Shown here one piece after another: positions 50,115 through 63,004 of a DNA stretch of 64,000 bases. How positions within the stretch are numbered: position 1 is the stretch's first letter; every line of letters begins with the position of its first letter. This stretch comes from Acridotheres tristis (taxonomy: Eukaryota > Chordata > Aves > Passeriformes > Sturnidae). A model generated the notes under the pieces. The model did no database searches. It saw only the letters and a program-made list of their open reading frames with translations, and was not told the DNA's origin. The translations under genes and the position numbers were made by a program. The DNA is taken from the NCBI GenBank assembly GCA_037013685.1, contig CM072886.1:2356001-2420000 (forward strand). The letters are read 5' to 3'.

Positions 50115-50600
50115 CAGCGGGAGGGGCGAGCTCAGCCTCTCACCTCGCACAGAGAATTTCTGCATTTCTGCATCCAAAAACTCCCCGAACCACACCCGGC
50201 GTCCCAGGTGGGCGACCCGGCAGGTGCAGGGAGGCGACTCCAAAGTCCCCGGGGGATCCCGGAGAATCCTTTTCCCTCCCGTGCTGCGGGGGCTGCCGGG
50301 GGTCTCGGGGAGGTTCGGGGCTCTCGGGGCGGTCCTTGGGCAGGTGGGGGCGGGCAGAGCCTGGTTTGTTGGTTTGTATTTTTTTTTTTAATTATTTTTT
50401 TTTTTTTTGGCAGCACCACAAGAGGCAGAGGCAGCGGCAGGACCCGGCGGCTGCTGCGGAGGATGCGAACTTTGCGCTGGCTGCTGCTGCCGCTGGTGAG
50501 TGAGAGCCGAGGGGGAACCGCTGGGGCGGGGGGGCCGCACATCTGGCACAGCTGGATGGCTCCGCAGCTGCCCCGCTGCGGGAAAGTCCGCAGAAGATGG
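50115..50600 (+). promoter_or_regulatory. CpG-rich island, probable promoter of the receptor gene
   Basis: In an otherwise AT-rich, CpG-poor window this stretch has frequent CG dinucleotides and GC-rich runs (for example 'cggggctctcggggcggt' near 50316-50333). It is broken only by a T/A-rich tract at about 50378-50410, and exon 1 lies within it. No TATA box is evident, as is usual for CpG-island promoters. A 'tttttttggcag' at 50402-50413 could be a 3' splice site for a 5' UTR exon upstream. The transcription start is not defined by sequence alone. Confidence 0.7.
50463..50495 (+). CDS. GHRHR: Class B GPCR exon 1: start codon and signal peptide (GHRH-receptor-like)
   Basis: First coding exon of the only supported gene. 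ATG at 50463 has A at -3 (a fair Kozak context) and is the first in-frame ATG after at least 380 bases of open frame. The 11 residues have a basic start (MRTLR) followed by WLLLPL, the beginning of a signal-peptide hydrophobic core. The exon ends in G|GTGAGT, an excellent donor, in phase 0, matching the phase-0 acceptor of exon 2 at 59559. The open frame upstream has no ATG, so this start is the natural choice. The signal peptide would be unusually short (about 14 residues before IHPEC), so an extra small exon in the 9-kb intron or an upstream exon is possible. Confidence 0.72.
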
Positions 50601-53600
50601 GTAACTTTGCTCCCGACAGGGAGCAGGCAGGAAGGAAGAAAAAAAAAACAAGGAAAAGATTAAGAAGAAAAATATAAAATGAGACAGAAATGTTAGAGGG
50701 AAGGAAAGAAAAAAATATCCCTGAGTTAATGTGTTGACCTAGCTCTTTTCATAAAAATTTTCCAACCTCAAGATACTGTTAATAAATGTCTTTAGACATT
50801 TACTGATTTTTGGATTATTTATTTATCATCTTTAGATGCTGTTAATAAATGCCTTTTCATTTCTATTCACTAGAACTGCAGTTTGCAGAGGACAGAAGAG
50901 CATCCCGAAATCAGAATAGCTGTAGCAGGGCTTTAGACAGACAGAAGGGGACAGGTTGCTGTCCCAGCTGTCCTGAGAAGGACAACTTTGCAGGACAAGG
51001 AGGATAACTAGAAAGGAATAATTCCTCCTGATGGATGGGGGGCATTTATCTCTCAGAGAAGGCACGGATGTTTTCAGTGCTGGAGGTTTGTAATATCACC
51101 CAGCAGGAGCATGAACTGTCAGTGTGCTCTGAGGGCAGCAGGTGAGGTTGTGCCACTGGACTTCAGGGAAGATGGATGAGCACAGGGACACAACCCAGGC
51201 ACTGCCATCCCTCTCTGATCCCCCTGCTCCACCACTGGCGTTGCCTGGGATGTTGAACAAAAATTAGTGCAAATGCAAGCACAGTCATTTCTCCTCTTTG
51301 CCCTCAGCCTCAGGGAAGTGTTTGGAACCCTTCCTCTGGGTGTGATTACCAGGGACTTGTTAATTCAAACTTTACTCATTTCACAGTGAAATGTTCAGCG
51401 TGGGCTGGGACTCAGGCTCCTGCTGGAGTCAGGAGGGAGAGTGTCACCTTCCCAGGAAACATTCCATCTTGTCCTGAGAAAGCCAGGTGGACTGGGTGCT
51501 TCTCTAGGGCCTGCTTTCCTCTGTGGATAACTGTGAGAGCCTAAATTACAGACTGATCCTGACCTTTCATTTTGAAATAGGGAGAAATATTATGTAAATT
51601 TTCACACCTGCACAACCTCTGGATCTTGTCGTTTCCTCTGTATTTACACGGATTTATGTGCAAGGGATAGCTTGTGGGTCCTTGCTATGCAAGTGTAGCT
51701 ATTATCATGTGTAATACTGCTCCTTCATGCAAAACTAGTCAGCCTAAAGGGTTAGACTGCTGCAGGTAAAGTGATTTTGGCATCTGGGCCAGCCTTTTTA
51801 CACCTCATGGAGGCACAACTCATTCTTGCAGCTGTCAGCAGAGTGGAGCTGATCTGAAGTGATGGATCGTGCACATCTGGGGCTGCCATATATCATTTTA
51901 ATGTTGCAGCATATTGCAGCAGGCTGTGCCCATAATAAGAGAATTTCTGTAAACTGCACGATCTACACAGCTTTTGGCCTCAAAATGTGAACATCAACTC
52001 CATGTCTGGTGAGAGGCAGTGCTCTGAATGTCAGTGGGGTTTGTGTCTCAATCTAGGTCTCTTTGCTTGCTCAGTTTAAGAGTCAGGGAAGGACTGAGCA
52101 CTGCTTTATTCCCTGAGGAAATAAACTTTTCCTATTTCAAAGATCATTCCTGAGCAGAGAAATAGTTCCTGTACGGATTCTGCAAATAAACCATTAATCA
52201 GATATGAAAATAAACCAGAGGGAGGATCCTGAAAACTTCCTCTGTGGAACTGAGTACTGTTACCTCCTGTCAGCTCCACAGGGATGCTGCAGGATATACT
52301 TTGTGCCTTGCAGAACAGAATCCTTGACACTAAAAAAATTGCCATTCACTGGTAAGTGACAAGGAACAGAGAGCAGTGGAGGATGAAATGCATAAAAATG
52401 ACTTGTTCTCTCTTAAAGAGTTCAGAGTCTCGGGAAGCAAAGAACAAGGAGCAGAAAAGACTCTGCCTTCACTGCTCTCCCTGCTGTGCCAAACTGCTTT
52501 CCTCTTCAAACACCTGCTTTTCCCATTTCTGGGAAGGGCTTTAGTCTGATCTAATGAATGGAAACACAGGTGGGTCACCACTGAGCTGTACATTCCCTTC
52601 AGCAAAGTATTTCTTGTGCTAATGCACATATGGATCCAAACCCATGGCAAGATGCTGAGCTCCCAGTAAAACAAAGGTGGGTGTCTAAATTTCCAGGTTA
52701 AATTTGTGCTTCTTCTACCAGCCTGGTCCTTGCAGACCTTTAATTCCCCTCCATGGGGAGCTGGATGTGTGGAATAATCTGGTTTTCGGTGTTTTTTTTA
52801 GCCTGGAGGGAGTTAATGGAGGGAGACAGGCTCCTGTACAGGCAGTCACTGTCCTCAAACAGGTGTCTGAGCAAAGTAGGAGGAATCCTTCCCTGGAACT
52901 GCTTGTCTGCTTTCCCTGATCATTAAAGGAGGCTTGATGGGAGAATTTAGATTAATCATCTACAATTAACTGTCTAAAATTAGGAATCTGGTCTAAAGCT
53001 ACTCATTGAACCTCCTTCAGTATTACTGGGAAGAGATGGAAACACTCCAAGAATACAGATCAATTAAATGAACTAGCTCTAGGACTTTGACTTCCTGGTT
53101 TCAGGACTTTAGGATTAGATGACATCAATCTCACCTGCAGGAAAAAAAAAAAAAAAAAATACAGAAAAGGAGAGATTTCTCTTTAATTTACAGGAATACT
53201 TGCAATAGCCAAAAATGGGGATCCTCAGTTATTAGTGTTCTTCAAGCATTAGTAATAATTAAATGCTCTACCCAATTTAGGGAAGTGTTGATACATTATT
53301 TTTTCTCAAGGTAATACTAATTACACAGCATTCATAAACAAAATAAATTAGTGCAGCTGTGTTGTCTCATCAAGAATACCTATGAGTGAATAAATATAAT
53401 GATATATATATGGCTAAATATGTATAGCAAGTGCTTTTCTCTATAAGGTCATGCAGTTAAACACAGTCATATAAATACAGTCCAATCCACAGAGGAGCAT
53501 TCAAGCATTGCTTGAAAACAATATTGAAAATATGTTCTTCTAAATGACTGTGAGGCAATCAGCATCTCAGCTTCCCTTCTTCCATAGGTAATCGAGTTAG

Positions 53601-54378
53601 AGAGAGAAAACAAACACAGAAAATATCCTCTAGGTAGTCATTTTCAGCCAAAAAGACTCTTGAAATAATCTATTTAACTGACTGAAGGGAAAGATTGGAA
53701 ATGAGGCTTTAGCTTTGGGGTTGGAAGGTTCTGGGATCAGGATGGTGCCAGAGCTGGAAGCCGAGGGCAGGACTTGATGTGAGAGCTGAATTCACAGCTG
53801 GGGACTGGAGTTCTGTCACTGCTGGGGTGACCTGGTGCTTGTCAGAGTCCACAGTGGCAAACATGGCTTGGGGATGGTGGAAAAAGCCTGGATGGATGCA
53901 ATTCAGCTTGTAAGAATTGAATTGGCTTTTTTGACTGCAGAAGAAATCTTTATTTTTTATAGTTTCTTGTTTTCTGACAGAACACAGCACTACACATATG
54001 GGGTTATAAATACCCCAGAATTCCTTACAGGCCAGGGACTGGACAGGAAGATTTTTACTGCAGTAAAATGAGAATATAGCTAGGAAATGGACAGGAGCTC
54101 ATGGAGCTTGGGGTGGGCCCCAGGTCCCTCCAAAACACATGTGAAAATTGGCTTCAGTGTCATGCACTCCCCAGTCTCAGAGATTTTTAATTAGCACTTG
54201 GCTTTTTGAGGAGTTAAGCAGATGGAAGGTTTAGATGAGAGACATTCAACAGACTGGGAAGTTTATGAAAAAGGCTGAGGTTTTCTTTGTCTGTTATTCA
54301 ACCTGTCTTCAACTTTTTCTTTTTTTATCATGAGACTTCCTCCCTCCTAAAATACTTTCCTGCCCATCAAAATCTCAC

Positions 54379-54416
54379 TAAAAAAAAAAAAAAACCAAAA
54401 AAAACCCCCAAAAAGT
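54379..54416. repeat. A/C-rich tract
   Basis: An A14 run followed by A runs separated by CC and CCCCC. Same style as the tracts near 39.4 and 42.4 kb. Confidence 0.75.
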
Positions 54417-56562
54417 GTGTATTTCAAAGCATATCCTGGTTCTCCTTCCTGGTGTCTTTGGCAGTCCTGGCCAATTTTCAGGACTAGCTGAACTTCATTC
54501 CACACTTAAAAAATGGGGATGGAGGGGTTGTCTTTGCTGTGCTTCTCTGTATCCTAAAATACCAGACTAGTTTTAATCCTCCAAGGTGGGAGTCCGTGTG
54601 TGACATGAACCCGTGCGAGGCAGAGCTGAAATATTGAGGCATCAGAGTGCCATCAGAACTGGGGAAGCACAGGCAGCAGGAGCTGGGAGTGCAGGATTAA
54701 TTCCAGAGCATATCTGAGCTGGGATCATATCTGAGTGCATGCAAGCTGAGGAGACAGAGGCAGGAGGAGCAGTGGGGAATATTCTCAGTCAATGATTTAT
54801 GTACTTGATGCAAAACCTATTTGTGAGGCTTTAGGATTGCAGGGCATGGGAAGCTGAAACAGATCACTGGAAAGAGCCTCAAGTTCCTGAAGCCTTCTCA
54901 TCTTGTCGATGAATTCAGCCAATTTTTCGAGCTTTGATTAATTTTCAAAAAAGACTGAGTGTTACTGGTGGCTCTTTGATCCCCTGGAATTGCTTTTTCA
55001 AAGGTGAATAATATATTCAGTGCCCAGCTTTGAAGCACTTCCCTCATTTTCAGAGAGCGTAGAAAATATCCCTACTTTTCCCCAAGTGTGCTAATGGTCT
55101 CCTTAATGAGTGAAGATCTGTCTTTTGTGTGACATCTAAATTACAGTTTTTCTACCCCCTCAGCAGCTTAGGGGCACCATTTTTGAATGGACTCTCAGGA
55201 AAGATTGCTTTTAATTAAATTGCACTAAGTGTGGCATGAGAATGTTGCTAGAAATACTCCTCCCAATGCTTGCTAAATCTCCTGTTGTCCAACATAAGTA
55301 TATCTAAGCCCAAAGTGCCATTACTTTGATTTTTCTGTGCAGATTCGGGGAAATAAATAAACTATGAGGAAACAGGTGAAATAGAAAACAATGTTATACT
55401 ACTCTCAGTGAATAATCCACTTAAAGTTTCGGTGCAATTAAAACCTTACAAGACGTGAAGAAAATGAAGTCTAAAAGTAAAGGCAAGCCCCAAATCTGTC
55501 TCTCTAATTACCTGTGGTTGTCATAAGTTAATTTTTTAGTGCTCACTGTGTTGCAGGCAAGATTGTTTTCATGGGAAAGGATGAAGAATCAAAACACCCC
55601 TGTGAATTTTGACTCAAATTGGTCAATAACATTCAATCCAGTAAAAAACCCCTTTGTGTTATGATGCCCAGGAATGCAAAGGTCAATTCCTTGAGGACTG
55701 TCCACAACCTTTCCTGAAATCTCTACGTTTTATGTGGAAATCTTGGAATGAAAGCACCCCACTGTGATTTCCAGTGAGAGTCAGGCCAGGTTACTGCTGA
55801 GATACTGGGAAATATTGATCCAAGGAATAACATTTTAAATCAGCACTGTGCCAGTTTGGACATGTCTGCTCTGCTTTGCTTCTTAAATTTTCCTTTTTTT
55901 TTATGGTGAGCAGGAGCTACCCTTTTCCTACAAAAGCCACCTTTTCAGCAGATGCCTCCCAAATTACCATAATCTGTCCCTGCACCAAGTGCAGAGCTCC
56001 TGCTTTTTGTAAAGCCCCATCACCCAACCCTTGCAGGCAGATTAGAGCAAAAACTTTTCACTCAAGGCACTGTTAGATAATAACAGGAAATAAGCCATAG
56101 GCAACAAATCACAAGTAATGCTCTGCCCACAAGGCTTTTCTTTAACTATACAATGGTTTAATGTCTTCCTTTTTCTTAAAGCCTGAGGAAAACCAATTAA
56201 TTGAAACATCATCACTGCTCTTGATTTCTTGTATATGTGTCATTTTGTCTTTATTTTTTCTGTCCAACATTGGCATTGCTTCCAGTGAGGCTGCATGATT
56301 ATAAATTCATAACACCAGCCTCATTTTTGTTTCTTAGGGGATAGTCTGTGGGTTAGATCTGAAATAGGGCTTGATGTTGATTTTCAAACCCTGAAGTGTC
56401 AGTGATATTTAATGTCTAGTCTATCATAAGAAGTCTGGGCTCCTGTTGCTGTAGCCCTGCCCACCCCAAATCCAGTAACCCAGAAGGAAACAAACTTGGA
56501 GCCAATGGTAAATTGCTCTACCTGTGAGTGTCAGTGGGATGGAGTGCAGGACCAGCACGGCT

Positions 56563-56745
56563 GTCAAAGAATCCCAGGATGGGTTGGGTTGGAAGGGACC
56601 TTAAAGATCATCCAGTTCCAACCCTGACATCTTCCACTATCCCAGGCTGCTCCAAACCCCATCCAGCCTGGCCTTGGACACTTCCAGGGATCCAGGGGCA
56701 GCCACAGCTTCTCTGGGCACCCTGTGCCAGGGCATCCCCAACTTC
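56563..56745 (-). repeat. CR1 LINE 3' fragment in intron 1
   Basis: Antisense CR1 with little divergence: 'gttgggttggaagggacctt', 'aaagatcatccagttccaac', 'ctatcccaggctgctccaaa', 'cagcctggccttggacact', 'agccacagcttctctgggc', 'accctgtgccag'. The 'ccctgccatgggcaggga' block is shortened to 'ccctgacat'. Confidence 0.95.
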
Positions 56746-59558
56746 TGGGTATCACTGTCACTAGATGGGGATTTCCAAAAGAAACCATCAAATCGTTTTT
56801 TCTGATGATTTATCACCATTTTCAGAGGCAGGACGACTTAGACCTGTTTTAGCAATTCATGTGTAAAATAAGGCAGTACCACCACCCAGGAGTGGGTCAT
56901 GAGCTTCCCCAACCATTGTAGATGAAGAACTCCTCCATTTTTCCAACGACTCTGATGAGTGATGGGGATTGAGGCTGTGCTTCAGCAGGTGTGGATTTAT
57001 CAAAGGAGAGAAGAGAGGAGATGCAGCCTACTTTGAGCAGCAGGAGGCTGGCACACTCACTCAGTGTCCCTCATTCCACCTGTATCAGCTGCCTGTGTCC
57101 CTCAGACTGACTTTTAGAGAAAAGATAACTCTTCCCCCCCTGAAATTTTTTTAGAACTGATTCTCTGTGTTTCTCAGTTCATTTAACCCATCACTCCTCA
57201 GTGCTTTTTTTTCTAAAACATTTCAGACTCTGTGGTTTGTTTGCATTTTGGGTTGTGCCTTTTAGCATAACCTCTCAGCAGAGGACTCCGAGTAGATGGC
57301 AGAGCATCATGTCAAATTGCCATGACTTTTAAACACCAAGCCTAAGAATATTCCAAATACAAAATTATCACTGTAACAGAATCCAGGAATTCCAGAAAAT
57401 AAAGGAATGGTATTTTTCCTGCCCAGCTGAATCCACCTTTTCGAACTGAAATAGTGAGAGATTTATGGAGCAATTATTTTGTTACTTCTACTCAGAGAAT
57501 TCATTTGTCATGTGGGCAAACTGCAAAGTGAAATGTCTGTTTAAATGTAAAGTGATGAGCAGGGATCCTATTAATACCTGAAAAATTTCATTTCAGAATT
57601 GAGTTACTATAGTTGAAGAGCAAAAAGTACTCTTTTAAGAGTCACTCATGCTGATTTCTAAAATGTATTTTGAATTACCCACTGGAGTAATATAATGCAT
57701 GAAAAAGCACCATGTCTTAACTCTTTTCAAACAGTGCCCCTAATCCTCTTTCTGTTCTAATATTAGCATGGATGAGCCATCTCTGGGGCCTCATAATTAA
57801 GACAAGTCTGTCTATGCTACTTTAAAACCCAAATGTAGGCAAAGTTTTAAAGGTTTTTAAAATAAAGTTGTGCTCTAATTTTTGCCCCTCGGCAGATATT
57901 ATTTCTAAGATGGAATAGTCTGCATAACTTCCAGTAACATTTCAGTGAAGGCTAAAAGAAATCCTGGCTGCTCTGCTCACTGAGAACATTTTGAAGACCA
58001 ATAAATCATTTTTCTGAGATTTAAACAGCAATATAGAAGGGATGTTTACCTCTGCACTGACTTTTCAAAGTCATTAGAGGATAAAACAGCCTGCAGTCTT
58101 CCTCAAAAGCATGCTGGAAAGTCTTCACTCCATCATTTTCCATTAAAATCCCTGATAACTGAGCCCTTGGCTTTGTCTTGAATATCATAGGTTAGAAAGA
58201 AGCAAAGAAAGAGAATTTCTAATCCATATAAGACTCTCCATGTCTTGAAGATCCCAATAACCCAAAAGAGGCTTTGGTCCAGTATCCAGTTCTCTGAATA
58301 GAGTTCAGTGGCTTGCTTTACTCAGTTTAATTGAGTTTCCTAAAGACGGGTGTAGAAGCATTTGAGACTTCAAATCATGCATTTGAGACTTCTACATGGG
58401 GCTGAGAAAATTGATGCAGAGTCTACACAAGAGGGCTGAGATACCTTTTTAACATCCCAAACAGCACCAACTATTTCTGGGGTAATGAGACTCCCTTGAA
58501 ATTCCCAAGGACTGCAAAAGAAGCTGAGATAAATCAGGTGTAGACACTGACATGTAGTTCCTGTCTTAGAATTTATTTGCCTTTGCAGAGGAAGATATTT
58601 TGGGGTTGTGTAGGCTTTTAAGAACATCTTCACAATCACAGGAGTTATCACACAGGACTGCAGGGGACATGAAACTTTCTGGAGTGGGAGATGGAAGTCA
58701 AGAAAAATACATGGCAATAAATGAAACTAAATGTCTGTAACTAAGAGGGTGAATTTAGACCCTATCAACAACTGCTGCCTAGAAATCCATTTAATTGTTT
58801 AAATCTACCCTTATCTGTGAGACAAAAAAATTCCTTAAGACTCCCAGTCAAGTCATTAATTTTTTTCTCATTTCTTAATCTGCTGAAATGGAAGCAGCTC
58901 CTCAGTCTAAGGTGTGTGCAACATCCTCACATAATACATTCTAGAATTCTTCAATCATTCAGATTAAACTATGGCCAAGCCTACCATTCTTCAAATAAAT
59001 TTATTTAATTTTAGTTGGTTTATGGAGAGGAAATATTTCTGTGGTAAGGCTGTATTTAAGTTTGGAGAACTTGATGTGGATAATCCCACAGCTGGTGGAT
59101 TCATCCAATTTTGGCCGGTAGGCAAATATGTGAAAATCCAAAAACTGTGAACATCATTTAAGTTTTGTGGAAAACATAATTGCAAAGGAAGGGGATAAAA
59201 ATGTCCAGATTGGAGAACAGGTGCTGTATGAGCTGATTATTATAGCACACTGAGGAATCCATACAGAATGTACACCCAGAAATGTACACAAATTAAAAAT
59301 TATTTGAGATCACAGAGTCCTGCTATTTATGCATTCTTTTCATTAAAAAATACCCCAACTTTAGCTGGATTTTTCACATTCATAGACCTCAAGATATAAA
59401 GCACAAGGTACAAACTGGCTTTTCTCATTCTGATAGTCACAGAAGTTCTTTTTTGTTGTTTTTGTTCGCTTGTTTTGGGGTTTTTTGTTTTGTTTTCTCT
59501 CTTTCTCTTTGTTTTTGTTGTTTGGTTTTTTGTTTTTTTTCTTCTTTCTCTCACTGAG

Positions 59559-59658
59559 GCTACGGGAATCCATCCAGAATGCAAAATATTCCAGCAGGTG
59601 GTCAAAGAGGAGGCTCTTTGCTCAGAACACAACGAATCTGCCTCACCTGATCTTAAAG
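59559..59658 (+). CDS. GHRHR: Class B GPCR exon 2: N-terminal ectodomain helix
   Basis: A 100-base exon (phase 0 in, phase 1 out) between a T-rich acceptor ending CTCACTGAG and the donor G|GTAAGG. It encodes residues 12-44: a short ATG tripeptide, then IHPEC (Cys19), an amphipathic helix region rich in Glu/Lys, ALC (Cys32) and the N-glycosylation sequon Asn36-Glu-Ser. HPEC followed by an acidic helix is shared by GHRH and VPAC2 receptors, and in the family this helix forms part of the peptide-binding face of the ectodomain. The next codon is split (Gly45) across the intron. Confidence 0.85.
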
Positions 59659-62600
59659 GTAAGGGCATTCCCTGGCTTGGAATGTCTCACATTGCTGAAG
59701 TGTTTGCTGTGTTCTTTATTTACATCCAAAACCCCAAAGAAATTCCCAAAAAGATATTGGAGATCCTACTGAAGTTGTATCACTTTGGGAATCATTCCAA
59801 TATGGTGAAAATATTCTTTTGGGGGGAAAGTTAAGAAAAATCCCAAGTTCTTCAAAATATTACATTTTTACAATTTTAGACATTATTTGTTTGCTTATAA
59901 AGATTTATTGTGGTGTTGTTCAGAAGTCCATCCATGCTCAGATATAAATTTTGAAAATGAAAATGAATACAAAACAGAGCCTGTAAAATAAATTTGGAAT
60001 GCTGTGTAAGGTGTTTCCTCCTGGGGTTTTGACATTGTGGAAACATGCTTAGAAATTACTCAACATGGAATTTCAAAATGTTCAGATTCTTTCAAAAATT
60101 CAATCATATTTCATTCTGGTCAGCTTTGCTAAGAAAAATTTGAATCCACCTCAGTGAGATTTTCAGTTCCATGAATTTTAAGATGTTTTTTCTGTGCAGA
60201 GGAATTATGAGACAAAAATACCTCGTGCACTTGGTTGAAATAGAATTATTGGAACCACTTGGAAGTTTGTCTTTAGCAGCCTGGTGAAAACCAGAGTCTA
60301 ACCCCAAAATATTTCCTTTGTCTTCCATATTATTCTGCAGAATTTCCAATCACTCCCATGTTTCATATCCCTCTTCTAGCTTCCTATTTTATTTTGGTGA
60401 TATTTCTCACACACACTTTATTAAAGTCCAAAATACTTCTTGGACACATTTTCCCTTAGAACACACAGTGGCCCACTGCAAAAAAATCTGGGATAAATTA
60501 GGCATTTTCAAAAATTATTTGTTACCTGCATTACAGGATGTCATTGCAGGCATCTCCCCCTTCAACACAAAAATAGTTACACGGTTTTAGAATCCTGTTT
60601 GTAGCAAAAGAAATAAAAATCCCTGAGAGTTCTGTTAAACTTTTTTTAAAATCTTCAAGCTTTTCTGCTCTGAGCTTCTCAAAGATCCCCTTTCCACCTT
60701 TTATTCTCCAGATAAGGAAAGACTTTAATGAAAGCCTATTCTGGTATTTGCAGCCTTTCTCAATATGGTTTGAAATTAAATATTGGAGGTGGAAAAACAA
60801 TTTATCCCAAATATTTTATCTGGAGGATAAAACGACACTAAGATAGCTAAAAGTCCATTACTTGTGTTTCAGTTTTCAGGAACTCAGTGAGACAAGCAGA
60901 GGGATCACAGTTTGTAGAGTTAAACCTCAGCAGCCCCAGAGAATCTGTGCTGGAATCAGTCTGTGTGGCAGAGTTTTTAAATCTAAAGTAGTTCCACATT
61001 ATTCTTGTACAGAACAGTGTCCAATGAATTCCACCAGCAGAACTCAGGGTGCAATTCCTCTAATTTTGGAGCAGATGTGTGAAATAGGTCACATGAATCG
61101 AGTACTAACTCCACTTCTTTTTTCCTTCACTGCCTAAAAATTCCTTGATTACTGAACAAGACTTAAATATCTGTGGTGTCAACACTGATAGATAAAACTC
61201 CTACTGCAGTTGTCTTCGTGGAGTCTCAGGTGACTTGGACACCACCAGTCTCTTGAAAACCTTGGTATGAAAAGTTCCCTTTCAGCCCCTGCACTCAGCA
61301 GTTTCTTTGACATCACTGTAGAAGTCACTGGAAAGAAATCTAAGAGAAATAAATTCTAAGGCTTAAGACGTACAGGTTCTGCTCCTACACAGGGTCGCAC
61401 AAATATAACTTTTAACTCCACATTACCAAATAAAACAGATTTTTAGAGCCAGCTGCTCAAATCTGCCAAGCCTTTCTAAGAAGCACCTTCAGCTGCTGAG
61501 GGTAAGTGTGGGGGTCACTGCACATCTAAGTGGGACTGATATTGCCTGGCTTCATTAATTTGACAATTAGCGCCGAGTTTAGGCTGTGATCATCAGTGAG
61601 AGCCAGGTATTTGCAGGGTGTGACTCATCCTGTCCTCAGGAAGAAGCCACCAATATTTGGGATGAATCAGAGCTGGAAGCCTCTGTCTCTTTCTGTAGAT
61701 CACAAAGGAAATGTAGCTGAAATTAGCTGACATATTCGAGGCAATTAAATTTACAGCTAATGAATGAGGGCTTCTATTTTCCCTGGAAAATTGGGTATAC
61801 CAGGAATTTCATCCTCCCGAGGGTGATGTGAGGATAATGCTGTGAGAGATCCTCAGGACTATCCTTTCAAAAACCAGAGAGTAACTTTGCTCAGCTACAG
61901 GCAAATATTTCTTCCACATTTCAACTTGACAACTTTAGATTTGCCTCGTCATCCATGGCAGAGGCAGCAGAAAAGAATCATGGAAGGAAATAACACTTCC
62001 CAACCCAACCCCCTGCTTTATATCCCCTCTTATGGCTGCCTAGAGATTCGTTTTGGTTAGAGCACGATGCTTTTTTTTATTGTTTCAGGCACATTTACAT
62101 GCTGGCAATTTTTCTGTGCTGCCCCTACGCCCACTTGCCAGCAGCTTGAAATCTCAGTGTGATGCAGCTGTGACAAAGCTGTGATTCACTGGAAATTCTG
62201 AAAACCCTTTTTTAGGGGACTCAGAGCCAGTAGCACACTCTGTGTCATCAGCCAGCAGTCTCTGCTTTGGGGAACCTCCAGCTACTCCCAGTGATGGTTC
62301 ATTTTTTATAGATGTTCTCCTAGTTTGGGATGAATTTAATGCCTTTGGAAATCCATCTCAAAAATGCCATCGATTGCCTAAGACTGGGACTTCAGCCTTT
62401 ATTTCCTTTAAGCCAGCTCAAATTGGTAGATTTTTAAATATGGAATAAAGAGGTTAAGGCTGAGTTTTAAGTCTGATGTATTTCAGTTAGACTGTAACGA
62501 GGAATCTCAAGTAATGAGAAAGGAGTAATGAGAAATCTCAAGTGCTAATCATTATTCAATACTTTTATTTTGGTGGCTTTTGTTTTGGCAACAGAAAAGA

Positions 62601-62896
62601 GCTCCAATCGATTTGACTTTCGGATTGTGTGTGCTTGAATTTCAGGTACATTCTCTCATGAGATAAGGAGGGGGAAGGTCCAGCTGGAATTCAAAGTGTG
62701 AGCAAGGATGCATTCAAGGAGAAAAGGAAAACACTCCTTCATTTGCAGAGCTGCACGTCCTGCTGTGGCTCTTCTTGCACGTGAATGAGTGGGAAAAGCA
62801 CAGACAATCTCATTATGGAAGATCAAATGTGTGATGTTCTCTGTGATTTTCTTTATTTAGAGGCACTTTTTTTTTTTTTTTTTTTTTTTTTTACAG
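59659..62896 (+). other. Intron 2 of the receptor gene
   Basis: About 3.2 kb from GTAAGG to a 26-T homopolymer followed by ACAG. No other exon or recognisable CR1 copy was seen. A repeat-free stretch near 61545-61780 has several ATTA and GATCA motifs and could be regulatory, which is speculative. Confidence 0.7.
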
Positions 62897-63004
62897 GATG
62901 TGCCAGAGATTGGGATGGTTTAACCTGCTGGCCCAGAGCCACTTTTGGGGAAGTGGTTAAAATTCCCTGCCCACGATTTTTTGAAGAATTCACCAGTACC
63001 CATG
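62897..63004 (+). CDS. GHRHR: Class B GPCR exon 3: conserved WD/CW core of the hormone-binding domain
   Basis: A 108-base exon (phase 1 in and out), the length I would expect for the equivalent exon in the secretin/VPAC/GHRH receptor group. It encodes residues 45-80 with Cys46, Trp50-Asp51-Gly52, Cys55-Trp56-Pro57, Gly62, and Cys69-Pro70 followed by RFF. The Asp of WD and the Trp of CW are the structural signature of class B ectodomains. WDG and CPxFF point to the GHRH receptor, because VPAC, PAC1 and secretin receptors have WDN. The acceptor is T26-ACAG. The donor reads ATG|GCAAGA, a GC rather than GT donor, and it is the only position that keeps phase and the conserved Gly81. Confidence 0.9.

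Larger units (their letters stand above)
50496..59558 (+). other. Intron 1 of the receptor gene
   Basis: About 9.1 kb bounded by GTGAGT and ...CTCACTGAG. It contains an A run near 53141-53159, an A/C-rich tract at about 54379-54416 and one antisense CR1 copy at 56563. The last 110 bases are an extended T-rich, G/T-rich pyrimidine tract. No additional coding exon was recognised, though a very short one could be missed. Confidence 0.65.

Noticed and set aside
50082..50462. In-frame N-terminal extension upstream of the receptor ATG
   Set aside because: The frame is open but has no ATG before 50463, and it passes through a T/A-rich tract that reads as poly-Phe and looks like a splice-acceptor region. 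It is better explained as promoter or 5' UTR DNA.
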